From NCBI RefSeq assembly GCF_900141715.1, contig NZ_FQYK01000012.1, forward strand, positions 1 to 38,267: a stretch of 38,267 bases of DNA, in the 5' to 3' direction. The translations under genes and the position numbers were made by a program. The notes below the pieces were generated by a model. The model worked only from the letters and a program-made list of their open reading frames with translations. It made no database searches and was not told the origin of the DNA. The stretch is from Algibacter luteus (GTDB lineage: Bacteria; Bacteroidota; Bacteroidia; Flavobacteriales; Flavobacteriaceae). This document shows positions 30,384 to 38,267 of this stretch, in pieces. Each line of letters opens with the position of its first letter. The first letter of the stretch is position 1.

Positions 30384-30785
30384 CTATAGATTTTTCAATT
30401 AGGCAAATATATAAAACACAACTGTTTTTTCTTTTGCAATATATATGATATTTTAGCCTATACCAATTTATAAACTAATAATAGATACGTTTTATTGTTG
30501 GTTTTTGGTTGTAAAAAAGTCAATTAGAATTTTCAGTTTAATGTTTTGGGCAACAGCCTGTCTGCAGACAGGTTACCACAAGGGTCGGGCTTTTAGCTAT
30601 TCCTTTTTATCGAATCTCAAAAAAGGTTAAGGCTATCGAGGGATAGACGAACGGCTAGAATCCTTAACACTGTTTCGCGTTTCATTTTAAACAATATTAA
30701 TCTAACTTTCATATTTTTACTTAAATTAATAAAAGGTATTAAATAAATTTACTCCATCGTGAGCATCACATAATTTAAATATTAA
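30384..30785. other. Divergent intergenic region with repeat copy E
   Basis: This 402-nt region between the PASTA gene and ddl holds a minus-strand -7 element (TATATTTG, 30404-30411) near the PASTA gene and repeat copy E at 30548-30670. The ddl promoter could not be placed with confidence. Confidence 0.6.
30548..30670 (-). repeat. Dispersed GCGTTA/TAACGCC repeat, copy E with nested palindrome
   Basis: On the minus strand it starts GTGTTAAGGATT, includes AAAGCCCGACCCTTGTGG and carries CCTGTCTGCAGACAGG (30557-30572, a perfect 16-nt palindrome) inside the TAAC/GCCC end. The central hairpin pairs CCTTTTT/AAAAAGG (30602-30608 with 30620-30626). Confidence 0.75.
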
Positions 30786-31769
30786 ATGAAAAAAAATATT
30801 GCCATCATTATGGGAGGTTATTCCAGCGAATACAAAATCTCATTAACAAGCGGTAACGTGGTTTATGAAACACTAGACACTTCAAAATACACTCCATATC
30901 GTGTTCATATATTTAAAGACAAATGGGTTTATGTAGATGAGGACGATGAAGAATTTCCAATCGATAAAAACGATTTCTCAATAAATATCGACAGTTTTAA
31001 AGTTACTTTCGATTGTGTTTTTAATGCTATTCATGGCTCACCAGGTGAAGACGGCTTTATGCAAGGGTATTTTAAATTATTAAATATTCCGCACACCAGT
31101 TGCGATATGTATCAAGCCAGCTTAACTTTTAATAAACGCGATTGTTTAAGTGTTTTAAAACCATACGGTATAAAAACGGCCGAATCTTTTTACCTCAACC
31201 TAGGCGACCAAATTAACGAAGATACTATTATTGCCAAAGTAGGCTTACCTTGTTTTGTAAAAGCCAATAAAGCTGGAAGTAGTTTTGGCGTTAGTAAAGT
31301 ACACACCAAAGAAAATTTACAGCAAGCCATTGATGTATCTTTTAAAGAAGACGACGAAATTATTATCGAATCGTTTTTAGATGGTACTGAAGTTTCTGTG
31401 GGCGTTATTACCTATAAAGGCCAAACTAAAGTATTACCCATAACTGAAATTGTTTCAGAAAATGATTTTTTCGATTATGAAGCCAAATATCTCGGAAAAT
31501 CACAAGAAATAACACCGGCCAGATTAACCAATGAGGAGGAAGAAAAAGTAACTAAAGAAGCAAAAAAGGTATACGAAGTTTTAAAAATGAAAGGCTTTAG
31601 CAGAAGCGAGTTTATTTTTAAAAATGGTGAACCGCATTTATTAGAAATGAATACCGTGCCTGGGCTAACCAGAGAAAGTATTTTACCGCAACAAGCTGCT
31701 GCTGCAGGAATTAGTTTAAGCGATTTGTTTGATAGTGCCATTGAAGAAGCTCTTAAAAACTACTCATAA
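30786..31769 (+). CDS. ddl: D-alanine--D-alanine ligase
   Basis: Ddl joins two D-alanines for peptidoglycan. At 327 residues it has the normal ATP-grasp length. MGGYSSEYKISLTSG starts the N-terminal domain, NAIHGSPGEDGFMQGYF is the conserved HG.GEDG loop, LPCFVKANKAGSSFGVSKV binds ATP, and EPHLLEMNTVPGLTRESILPQQA carries the metal-binding Glu/Asn. It is divergent from the PASTA gene and 121 nt upstream of coaD. Confidence 0.97.
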   Translation: MKKNIAIIMGGYSSEYKISLTSGNVVYETLDTSKYTPYRVHIFKDKWVYVDEDDEEFPIDKNDFSINIDSFKVTFDCVFNAIHGSPGEDGFMQGYFKLLNIPHTSCDMYQASLTFNKRDCLSVLKPYGIKTAESFYLNLGDQINEDTIIAKVGLPCFVKANKAGSSFGVSKVHTKENLQQAIDVSFKEDDEIIIESFLDGTEVSVGVITYKGQTKVLPITEIVSENDFFDYEAKYLGKSQEITPARLTNEEEEKVTKEAKKVYEVLKMKGFSRSEFIFKNGEPHLLEMNTVPGLTRESILPQQAAAAGISLSDLFDSAIEEALKNYS

Positions 31770-31890
31770 TTGCCTCAAAGGATAGAATCCATTACGAGAA
31801 TTAATAATAGAATCTTATATTTACATTATATTAATTTTTCTCTGAACTTTGCTTGTAAAGCAGTTGAAATAGAGAGAAAAAAAGCGCCAT

Positions 31891-32346
31891 ATGAAACGAG
31901 CTTTATTCCCAGGGTCTTTTGATCCGTTAACTTTAGGACACTACGATATTATTAGACGTGGTGTAACACTTTTTGATGAAGTTATTGTTGCCATCGGCGT
32001 GAATTCTGATAAAAAATACATGTTTACACTTGCTGAACGTAAACGTTTTATTGAAAAGGCCTTTGACGACGAGCCTAAAATAAAAGTAGTGACTTATAAA
32101 GGTTTAACGGTGGATTTTTGTCAGGAAATTGGTGTTGATTTTATATTACGCGGACTAAGAAATCCGGCAGATTTTGAGTTTGAAAAAGCCATTGCCCATA
32201 CCAACAGAAGTCTGTCTGAAATTGAAACTGTGTTTTTATTAACTGCTGCAAAAACATCGTATATCGCATCCTCTATAGTACGCGATGTGATTAGAAATAA
32301 TGGAGATTATACCAAATTGGTACCTGATAGTGTCAGGGTAAAATAG
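31891..32346 (+). CDS. coaD: Pantetheine-phosphate adenylyltransferase
   Basis: CoaD adenylates 4'-phosphopantetheine in CoA synthesis. The 151-residue nucleotidyltransferase fold has FPGSFDPLTLGHYDII (the TxGH motif, His18 region), RGLRNPADFEFEKAIAHTNRSL and the C-terminal KTSYIASSIVRDV (ISSTxxR-type, here IASSIVR). The length matches the family. It follows ddl and precedes a HEAT-like gene by 57 nt. Confidence 0.97.
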   Translation: MKRALFPGSFDPLTLGHYDIIRRGVTLFDEVIVAIGVNSDKKYMFTLAERKRFIEKAFDDEPKIKVVTYKGLTVDFCQEIGVDFILRGLRNPADFEFEKAIAHTNRSLSEIETVFLLTAAKTSYIASSIVRDVIRNNGDYTKLVPDSVRVK

Positions 32347-32403
32347 CTACTCGATTTATTGTAACGAAGTTTATCAATTATATACTAATAAGTAAACGTT
32401 ACA

Positions 32404-32859
32404 ATGAACGCCTTGTCACACAAAATCATATTCTTTCTTTTTAAACTGAAGCTTCTTCAGCCCTCTGAAAGTACCATAAACTTTTGGTTGCAGAGTGAGG
32501 ATACCGATAAGTTAGAGTATGCTGTAACACAAGGAAATTACAAAACCAGAAAACTGGCCGCCGAAGCTCTAGAGCAATTGGCAAAACCCTTTTCTATCCC
32601 TGCTTTATTAAAATGTATTAATGATAAAGTACAAAATGTATCAATTGCGTGCTTAAATGCTTTGGAGCGCATTTCTACGAAAGATGAGCTTATTAAAACC
32701 ATTGTAAAAAAACGTTTTAAATGGGTTAATGAAATTCGTGAAAAACGTGAGAAATTCGAAGCCAACAAGGGTAAAAAATATAACATTTACCGTTGGGAAC
32801 GTGCCAGCAAAAAATCTTTTGACATGGTTAAAGAGCGATTAAAAAGACCTATACGTTGA
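32404..32859 (+). CDS. HEAT-repeat-like protein
   Basis: This 151-residue protein has an N-terminal hydrophobic segment and then two helical repeats. One is LEYAVTQGNYKTRKLAAEALEQLAKPFSIPALLKCIND and the other KVQNVSIACLNALERISTKDELIKTIVKKR; each carries the A.EAL/LNAL helix pattern of HEAT repeats. A charged tail (WVNEIREKREKFEANKGKKYNIYRWERASKK) follows. No catalytic motif is seen, so a scaffold or binding role is likely but unspecified. Confidence 0.6.
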   Translation: MNALSHKIIFFLFKLKLLQPSESTINFWLQSEDTDKLEYAVTQGNYKTRKLAAEALEQLAKPFSIPALLKCINDKVQNVSIACLNALERISTKDELIKTIVKKRFKWVNEIREKREKFEANKGKKYNIYRWERASKKSFDMVKERLKRPIR

Positions 32860-32922
32860 AACATAAACTAATGGAATAATGAAGCTTAAACTATTTGTAT
32901 ACCAAAACAGGTGTTCAGGTTT

Positions 32923-32983
32923 ACGTTAGAGATTGCAGTGAAAAGCGCAACCCTTGTGGTAACCTGCCTGCAGGCAGGCGCCC
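32923..32983 (+). repeat. Dispersed GCGTTA/TAACGCC repeat, copy F (short, with nested palindrome)
   Basis: It starts ACGTTAGAGATTGCAG and goes straight to AAAAGCGCAACCCTTGTGGTAAC, so the central hairpin is missing. CCTGCCTGCAGGCAGG (32963-32978) lies at the same point as the palindrome in copy E, then CGCCC. It sits between the HEAT-like gene and sulP. Confidence 0.75.
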
Positions 32984-32992
32984 AAAAAAATC

Positions 32993-34606
32993 TTAAAATT
33001 TATACTCTGAAAGCCCTTTGGTGAATGCCTCAGGGTTTTCGGCTAAGTGATAACGCGGATCGTCAATATCTTCAATAATCACTTCTCTAAACTTAGGGCT
33101 AGACTTGTAAAGTAAAATTTTACAATCTTCGCTAAGGTGTTTAAGTTTGATGTTTTTACCAGCCTCTTCGTATTTGTTTACCAGATTGAAAATGGCTTCG
33201 ATAGCCGAATGATCGCTTATACGAGATTCTACGAAATCAATCTCAACAGTATCTGGGTCGTTTTTAACATCAAATTTTTCGTTGAATGCGATAATAGAAC
33301 CAAAAAACAAAGGCCCCCAAATTTCGTAAACCTTTGTGCCATCTTCACGAATGCGCTTTCGCGCACGAATACGTTTTGCGTTTTCCCAAGAGAACACCAA
33401 AGCACTGATAATAACACCTGCGATAACGGCTATTGCCAAATCGAAAATAACGGTTAATGCAGATACTGCGATTAAGACAATAACATCACTTAACGGAATT
33501 TTATTTAATATTCTAAAACTACTCCATGCAAACGTACCAATAACTACCATAAACATAACGCCTACTAAGGCTGCAATAGGTACTTGCTCTATTAAACCGG
33601 ATGCAAAAAGTATAAATACCAATAACAAAACAGCTGCAACAATACCTGACAATCGTGTGCGACCGCCAGATTTAATATTGATTAACGATTGCCCAATCAT
33701 GGCACAACCACCCATACCTCCAAAGAAGCCAGTTATAATATTAGCACCACCTTGAGCTAAACATTCTCTGTTAGTGTTTCCCCGAGTTTCAGTTAATTCG
33801 TCAATTAAATTTAAGGTCATTAACGATTCTATTAAACCAATGGCTGCAAGTATTAAGGCATACGGACCAATAAATTTTATGGTTTGCCAATTAAAAGGCA
33901 CTTTGCTAAAAATATCGGTTTGAAATTGAGGTAACCCTCCTTTTAAGCCTTCTCCTCCTCCATCTCTAATAAAACTTCCTACTGTGGCTACATCTAATTT
34001 TCCAAAAATTACAATGGCTGATACTACTAAAATCGCAATTAACGCTTCTGGAAGTTTTTTGGTAAGCTTTGGTAAGCCAAACATAATACCCATTGTAAGA
34101 GCCACTAAAGCAACCATAATAGTTAACTCGTTACCTGAAAACCAATCGCCATTGGCATCCTTAAACATTCCCAATTGCGATAAGAAAATAACGATTGCCA
34201 AACCATTAACAAACCCCATCATTACTGGATGTGGAATTAAACGCACAAATTTACCAAGCTTAAAAACCCCAGCAAGCATTTGTATAATTCCCATTAAAAT
34301 AACCGTTGCAAATAAATAGTATAATCCTAATTGCTCACCTTCTGCTCCCATGGCATTTCCTTCGGCAACTAAGCTAACCATAACTACGGCTAATGCGCCT
34401 GTTGCGCCACTAATCATTCCTGGTCGACCTCCAAAAATTGAGGTAATTAATCCAATCATAAAGGCAGCATATAATCCGACTAATGGATCTACACCTGCAA
34501 CAAATGCAAATGCTACAGCTTCTGGCACTAAGGCTAAAGCTACTGTAATTCCACTTAAAATATCATTTTTAGCGTTGGCGGTTCGCCTTCTTATAAACTC
34601 GGTCAT
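32993..34606 (-). CDS. SulP family inorganic anion transporter with STAS domain
   Basis: The 537-residue protein has about 12 membrane helices of the SLC26/SulP fold, beginning DILSGITVALALVPEAVAFAFVAGVDPLVGLYAAF. It also carries GMISGATGALAVVMVSLV, IPHPVMMGFVNGLAIVIFLSQ and GGCAMIGQSLINIKSGGRTRLSGI. The cytoplasmic C-terminal third is a STAS-like domain (DVKNDPDTVEIDFVESRISDHSAIEAIFNLVNKYEEAGKNIKLKHLSEDC). Relatives carry sulfate, bicarbonate or other anions, and the substrate cannot be fixed here. Promoter elements lie at 34628-34656. Confidence 0.94.
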   Translation of the reverse strand: MTEFIRRRTANAKNDILSGITVALALVPEAVAFAFVAGVDPLVGLYAAFMIGLITSIFGGRPGMISGATGALAVVMVSLVAEGNAMGAEGEQLGLYYLFATVILMGIIQMLAGVFKLGKFVRLIPHPVMMGFVNGLAIVIFLSQLGMFKDANGDWFSGNELTIMVALVALTMGIMFGLPKLTKKLPEALIAILVVSAIVIFGKLDVATVGSFIRDGGGEGLKGGLPQFQTDIFSKVPFNWQTIKFIGPYALILAAIGLIESLMTLNLIDELTETRGNTNRECLAQGGANIITGFFGGMGGCAMIGQSLINIKSGGRTRLSGIVAAVLLLVFILFASGLIEQVPIAALVGVMFMVVIGTFAWSSFRILNKIPLSDVIVLIAVSALTVIFDLAIAVIAGVIISALVFSWENAKRIRARKRIREDGTKVYEIWGPLFFGSIIAFNEKFDVKNDPDTVEIDFVESRISDHSAIEAIFNLVNKYEEAGKNIKLKHLSEDCKILLYKSSPKFREVIIEDIDDPRYHLAENPEAFTKGLSEYKF

Positions 34607-34627
34607 GGTCGCTTTTTTTTAAAGGTG

Positions 34628-34656
34628 CAAATTTACAGTTAATATAAAGACTCACA
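34628..34656 (-). promoter_or_regulatory. Promoter of the SulP gene
   Basis: The minus strand reads TAAATTTG (-7, 34628-34635) with TTG (-33, 34654-34656) 18 nt upstream, matching Bacteroidota consensus and spacing. Confidence 0.6.
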
Positions 34657-34667
34657 AGTACATATTG

Positions 34668-34675
34668 TTATATTT
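34668..34675 (+). promoter_or_regulatory. Predicted -7 element for the M14 peptidase gene
   Basis: TATATTTG, an exact TAnnTTTG match, lies 27 nt before the ATG at 34703. No clear -33 is seen. Confidence 0.45.
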
Positions 34676-34702
34676 GTTAAAGTTTATTCTAAATCGTTTG
34701 AA

Positions 34703-36436
34703 ATGAAACGCCTGCTTTACTTGTTCATTTTTGTATTTTCTTGCAATACTTCTAATGAAAAACCATATTATGATTTTGAAACTCATTTTGAAATTTCTAA
34801 TGGTTTAGAAACTGCTACTTACCAACAAACAATTCAATTTTATAATGATTTAGCTAAAGCATATCCTCAAATTACAATAGATTCTATAGGCGAAACTGAT
34901 TCAGGAAAACCATTGCATTTGGTAACTTTTAATGTTGACACCCAATTCGATTTCTCAGAGATTAGAAAAAATAAACGTATTCTTTTTATAAACAATGGTA
35001 TTCATCCAGGTGAATCGGATGGTATCGACGCTACCATGCTATTGTTTAGAGATTTAGTTCATGGGCGAATAGAACCTCCTAAAAACACGGTTTTGGCAAC
35101 TATTCCAATTTATAATGTTGGTGGAAGTTTAAATAGAAATACCTCTAGTAGAGCTAACCAAAACGGACCAAAAGCATATGGTTTTAGAGGAAACGCTAGA
35201 AATTATGATTTAAATAGAGATTTTATAAAGTGTGACACTAAAAATGCCGAAACCTTTTCAAAAATCTTTCAATTGGTAAAACCTGATGTTTTTATTGATA
35301 CCCACGTTAGTAATGGTGCCAATTATCAATATACACTTACCCATCTGTTCACGCAACACAATAAATTAGGAGGTGATTTAGGTCATTATTTACATACCGA
35401 AATGATGCCTAAATTAGAACAAAAATTAGCTGAAAAAGAATGGGATATTACACCGTACGTTAATGTGTTTAACAAAGTGCCTGAAAAAGGGTTTTCTCAA
35501 TTTATGGATTACCCCAGATATTCAACGGGCTATACAACACTTTTTAATTGCTTGGGCATGATGGTGGAAACACACATGCTTAAACCTTACGAACAAAGAG
35601 TTGAGGGCACTTATGAGCTTTTGAAAAGTATGATTGCAATTACTGAAGAAGATGGTGAAACCATTTCAAAAATTAAAAATGAGCAGATAAAACGATTATA
35701 TGAAAGTAAAACCTATAGGTTGCTTTGGGAAGTGGATACCACTGAAATATCACAATTAAATTTTAAAGGATATGAAGCTAAAACCATTAAAAGCGATGTT
35801 ACTGGATTCAATCGATTAAAATACGACACCAATAAGCCTTTTATTAAAACTATAAAATATCAGAATTACTTTAAACCAACTAAAATAATTGAAATTCCAT
35901 CAGCATATATTATACCTCAAGGTTGGCACCAAGTTATTAACTTACTGAAGCTTAATAAGGTTGAAATGAAAAGATTTGAAAACGATACTATTTTGGAAGT
36001 TGAGCATTATAAAATTACAGATTATGACACTAGAAGGATGGCTTACGAAGGCCATTATCCCCACTATAATGTTCAAATTAGTTCGAGTTTAGAAAATAAA
36101 AACTTTCAAAAAGGCGATTACATCATACATACAGAACAGGAAGCCATTAGGTATTTGATAGAAACTCTCGAACCACAAGCTATCGATTCGTTTTTCAACT
36201 GGAACTTCTTTGATACTATTTTGCAACAAAAAGAAGGCTTTTCGCCATATGTCTGGGAAGATATTGCTTTAGAACTATTAGAAAATAATCCTGATTTACG
36301 TGAAGCTTTTGAACAAAGAAAAAAAAGCGATTCAGAATTTAATGCGAACTGGTATGCTCAGTTAGACTGGTTGTATAAACAAAGTGAATACTATGAAAAA
36401 GCGCATATGCAGTATCCTGTATATCGATTAAATTAA
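34703..36436 (+). CDS. M14 family zinc carboxypeptidase-like lipoprotein
   Basis: The 577-residue precursor has a lipoprotein signal (lipobox FVFSC, Cys14). An M14 domain follows: the first zinc ligands His101 and Glu104 in NGIHPGESDG, NRD at 171-173, and the third ligand His201 in IDTHVSN. MMVETHM places the general base Glu near 289. The C-terminal ~280 residues do not belong to the core and may bind substrate. M14 enzymes trim C-terminal residues of peptides or peptidoglycan stems. Expected site: periplasm or cell surface. It is a single gene. Confidence 0.9.
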   Translation: MKRLLYLFIFVFSCNTSNEKPYYDFETHFEISNGLETATYQQTIQFYNDLAKAYPQITIDSIGETDSGKPLHLVTFNVDTQFDFSEIRKNKRILFINNGIHPGESDGIDATMLLFRDLVHGRIEPPKNTVLATIPIYNVGGSLNRNTSSRANQNGPKAYGFRGNARNYDLNRDFIKCDTKNAETFSKIFQLVKPDVFIDTHVSNGANYQYTLTHLFTQHNKLGGDLGHYLHTEMMPKLEQKLAEKEWDITPYVNVFNKVPEKGFSQFMDYPRYSTGYTTLFNCLGMMVETHMLKPYEQRVEGTYELLKSMIAITEEDGETISKIKNEQIKRLYESKTYRLLWEVDTTEISQLNFKGYEAKTIKSDVTGFNRLKYDTNKPFIKTIKYQNYFKPTKIIEIPSAYIIPQGWHQVINLLKLNKVEMKRFENDTILEVEHYKITDYDTRRMAYEGHYPHYNVQISSSLENKNFQKGDYIIHTEQEAIRYLIETLEPQAIDSFFNWNFFDTILQQKEGFSPYVWEDIALELLENNPDLREAFEQRKKSDSEFNANWYAQLDWLYKQSEYYEKAHMQYPVYRLN

Positions 36437-36437
36437 C

Positions 36438-37019
36438 TTACAACAATAATTTTATATTAGCATAAGAGTTTTCAAGAGCCTTTTCTATTTCTTTTCCATT
36501 TAACCATGCAACTTTAGTGATGCCCTCAGATTCTTCAGCCTTTAATTTACCATTATAACTTGTTTTCATTTCAAACCAATAGGTAATCTTAATTTTATAG
36601 CGACCGTTTCGCTTAAAAATATGATAAGTTGTATCTAATGGTTTAGTGATTTTTAAGCCTTTTACGCCTGTTTCTTCTTCTACTTCTCGAATGGAAGTTT
36701 CCTCAATGGATTCTTTTTTCTCTGTTTTCCCTTTAGGTAAATCCCATTTATCATTTCTATAAATAAATAAAATTTCTCCCTTTTCATTATAAACCTTTCC
36801 TCCTCCAGCAATAACATTAGGCAGTTTCTTTAAAAATTTTTTTAATATTTTATCGGGGTTTTTATGTATTAAGTGAACTTCACTTAACGATGTTCTGTTA
36901 AGCCTTCTAATCACTTTAGCCATATTTACGGTTTTTAGTAAATAATTTTTAAAGTTGGTTTCTTTCTCAACGACCGAGGTTAAAATTATTGGCTTATCAC
37001 CAACAAAAACTTTATACAT
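36438..37019 (-). CDS. Nudix hydrolase
   Basis: This 193-residue protein carries an intact Nudix box at residues 97-119 (Gly97, Glu103, Arg111-Glu112, Glu115-Glu116, Gly118) within WDLPKGKTEKKESIEETS. Nudix enzymes cleave nucleoside diphosphate-linked compounds with Mg2+. About 65 residues precede the domain and are not part of it (KVIRRLNRTSLSEVHLIHKN), as in several Bacteroidota members. The substrate is unknown. It is convergent with the M14 gene, with stops 1 nt apart. Confidence 0.92.
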   Translation of the reverse strand: MYKVFVGDKPIILTSVVEKETNFKNYLLKTVNMAKVIRRLNRTSLSEVHLIHKNPDKILKKFLKKLPNVIAGGGKVYNEKGEILFIYRNDKWDLPKGKTEKKESIEETSIREVEEETGVKGLKITKPLDTTYHIFKRNGRYKIKITYWFEMKTSYNGKLKAEESEGITKVAWLNGKEIEKALENSYANIKLLL

Positions 37020-37100
37020 ACTTGTTAGAGTTAACTTTTTGGAAGGGTAAAAATATCATTTTTACTTACACTTTTACCTTCTGAAAAATAAATTATTTCA

Positions 37101-37137
37101 AAAAAAAAGAAAGTCGTTGTAAATACAACGACTTTCT
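37101..37137 (-). terminator. Intrinsic terminator of the surface-protein gene
   Basis: AGAAAGTCGTTGT (37108-37120) pairs with ACAACGACTTTCT (37125-37137) around AAAT. Read on the minus strand it is followed by a run of T, so it ends the gene at 37162. Confidence 0.9.
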
Positions 37138-37161
37138 CTAAACATTTAATCTTTCTTTTTC

Positions 37162-38267
37162 TTATTTCTTAACTATAATTTTATTGGTTATGGTTCTATA
37201 TTCCGATGAGAATTGCACTAAATACATTCCAGAATTCAACCTACTTGTATTTAAAGTTTGTAAACCAGATTCTAAATCATTAGCCACTCCAGACATCACA
37301 CTTCTTCCGCTTACATCAATGATATTATAATTCATAACCTCATTTTCAATAAGCTCTATTTCAACATTTAGACTATGCACTACAGGGTTTGGGAAAAAAT
37401 TAGATATGCTATTCATTTTAATAAAATCTTTTTTGAAAGCTTCATAACTATCATATTTATCTACAAATCCATCAATACTAAAATCATTAGCTCCTTTAGC
37501 CGATAAGCTACTTTTTCCGCTATTTCCACCATTGAAATATTTGTTAAAGAAATAGCAAAACCATTTCGAACCTAAAACAATATTTATAGCTCCATGAACA
37601 TCAAGAGATGCACAGATATTATTCTCTGTAATTAAATTGACTACATCAAATCCAGTTGTTTGACCCGGCACAACAACAGATAAATCTAAAGTATCTGGAT
37701 TATAAACTAAGCTGTGAATTCTGTAAAAACCTCTATGGTTTACTTCAAACACTGGGCTATCTGACACATTTAATATGGTTAAAGAATGTGCTTCAGTTAA
37801 AACATATAATTGTTGATATCCATTAGGTATAACTGGTTGTTTATTCGTTTTAGCTGAAATTGTTGCACTCCTCCTTACTAAACATTGAATTGGATTTTTT
37901 GAGTACATAGTCCCAGCATCTGCCGTACATATCTCCGTTTCTTCTTCTACCATAATTGGGGCACCTGCAACATCCAACGACGCACATAAACCTGCATTGG
38001 TTACCACATTTAATACATCGACACCTGTGGTGCTTCCAAAAGTTACTATGCTTAAATCTAAAAAGTTAGCACTCTCTAGTCTACCATCATACACTAAGGT
38101 ATGGATGGTGTATAAGCCTGCACTGTTTACTGTGAACTCTGGATCTGTGTTTACAGCTTCAATCACTAAATCTGTTCCTGAAGTTAAGACATAAATACTG
38201 CTATATCCTTCTGGAATATTGATATTGCCATCCGCTGTAGCACTAAGCATCGCTTTACCGCCACTTA
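37162..38267 (-). CDS. Repetitive T9SS surface protein (5' end outside window)
   Basis: The frame is still open at the window edge; five codons (SGGKA) precede the first Met, so the gene starts beyond the window, with 367 residues visible. Two tandem modules with a period of about 129 residues are seen: GYSSIYVLTSG / GYQQLYVLTEA, LYTIHTLVYD / FYRIHSLVYN and GLCASLDVAGA / NICASLDVHGA, each opened by a Cys-rich CTADAGTMYSKN-type linker. The last ~85 residues are a T9SS sorting domain (FFPNPVVHSLNVEIEL ... GMYLVQFSS ... IIVKK). Such repeats suggest an extended surface adhesin-like protein; the function is unknown. Confidence 0.88.
   Translation of the reverse strand, partial: SGGKAMLSATADGNINIPEGYSSIYVLTSGTDLVIEAVNTDPEFTVNSAGLYTIHTLVYDGRLESANFLDLSIVTFGSTTGVDVLNVVTNAGLCASLDVAGAPIMVEEETEICTADAGTMYSKNPIQCLVRRSATISAKTNKQPVIPNGYQQLYVLTEAHSLTILNVSDSPVFEVNHRGFYRIHSLVYNPDTLDLSVVVPGQTTGFDVVNLITENNICASLDVHGAINIVLGSKWFCYFFNKYFNGGNSGKSSLSAKGANDFSIDGFVDKYDSYEAFKKDFIKMNSISNFFPNPVVHSLNVEIELIENEVMNYNIIDVSGRSVMSGVANDLESGLQTLNTSRLNSGMYLVQFSSEYRTITNKIIVKK

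Noticed and set aside
33336-34622. Several plus-strand frames opposite the SulP gene
   Set aside because: They are low-complexity Ile/Thr/Pro translations antisense to a long hydrophobic coding sequence, with no family match.

Overview
The window looks like a chromosomal segment of a marine member of the Flavobacteriaceae (Bacteroidota). It is AT-rich. Four proteins end in Bacteroidota type IX secretion (T9SS) C-terminal sorting domains. Many start sites are preceded by the Bacteroidota -7 promoter element TAnnTTTG. The tmRNA tag reads GENNYALAA. There is an alginate-lyase-type polysaccharide lyase (PL6). The genus cannot be fixed from the sequence alone.

Layout. 1-3275: the 3' part of a large T9SS surface protein with MopE-type metal-binding repeats, followed at once by a tiny PID-CTERM-like sortase substrate, an exosortase-family protease and a small membrane partner, apparently one operon. 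3594-7286: a DUF1801 gene, then a membrane-protein/small-protein/winged-helix regulator operon and creD; the operon and creD carry the same palindromic operator over their promoters. 7301-9320: an SDR oxidoreductase and a saccharopine-dehydrogenase-like enzyme. 9442-10195: tmRNA (ssrA) with a duplicated 3' end that resembles an attachment-site scar. 10216-12691: thiol/redox and rhodanese genes. 12768-19569: a complete tryptophan operon trpL-EGDCFBA with a Trp-Trp-Trp leader peptide and attenuator. 19591-24951: secreted polysaccharide-degradation genes (a jelly-roll lyase-like protein, a PL6 lyase and a Tat-exported isomerase-like protein) interrupted by trmL. 25033-32859: housekeeping genes (VF530, RhlE-like helicase, UDG-like protein, ribosomal protein THX, yaaA, an RluA-family synthase, a PASTA protein, ddl, coaD, a HEAT-like protein). 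32993-38267: a SulP transporter, an M14 peptidase, a Nudix protein and the 3' part of another repetitive T9SS surface protein.

Two short repeat families stand out. One (six copies, about 60-125 nt) has GCGTTA...TAACGCC ends and a conserved AAGCCCGACCCTTGTGG block around a hairpin whose sequence differs between copies but still pairs. The other (two inverted copies) sits at the trpC-trpF junction, where it supplies the trpC stop codon and a TrpF N-terminal extension.

The strongest candidates for under-described biology are the exosortase micro-operon with a near-empty substrate, the structured dispersed repeat, the repeat captured as coding sequence in trpF, the attenuator-controlled flavobacterial trp operon, and the operator shared by two polysaccharide-degradation genes. 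All functional statements come from reading the sequence; no database search was run.
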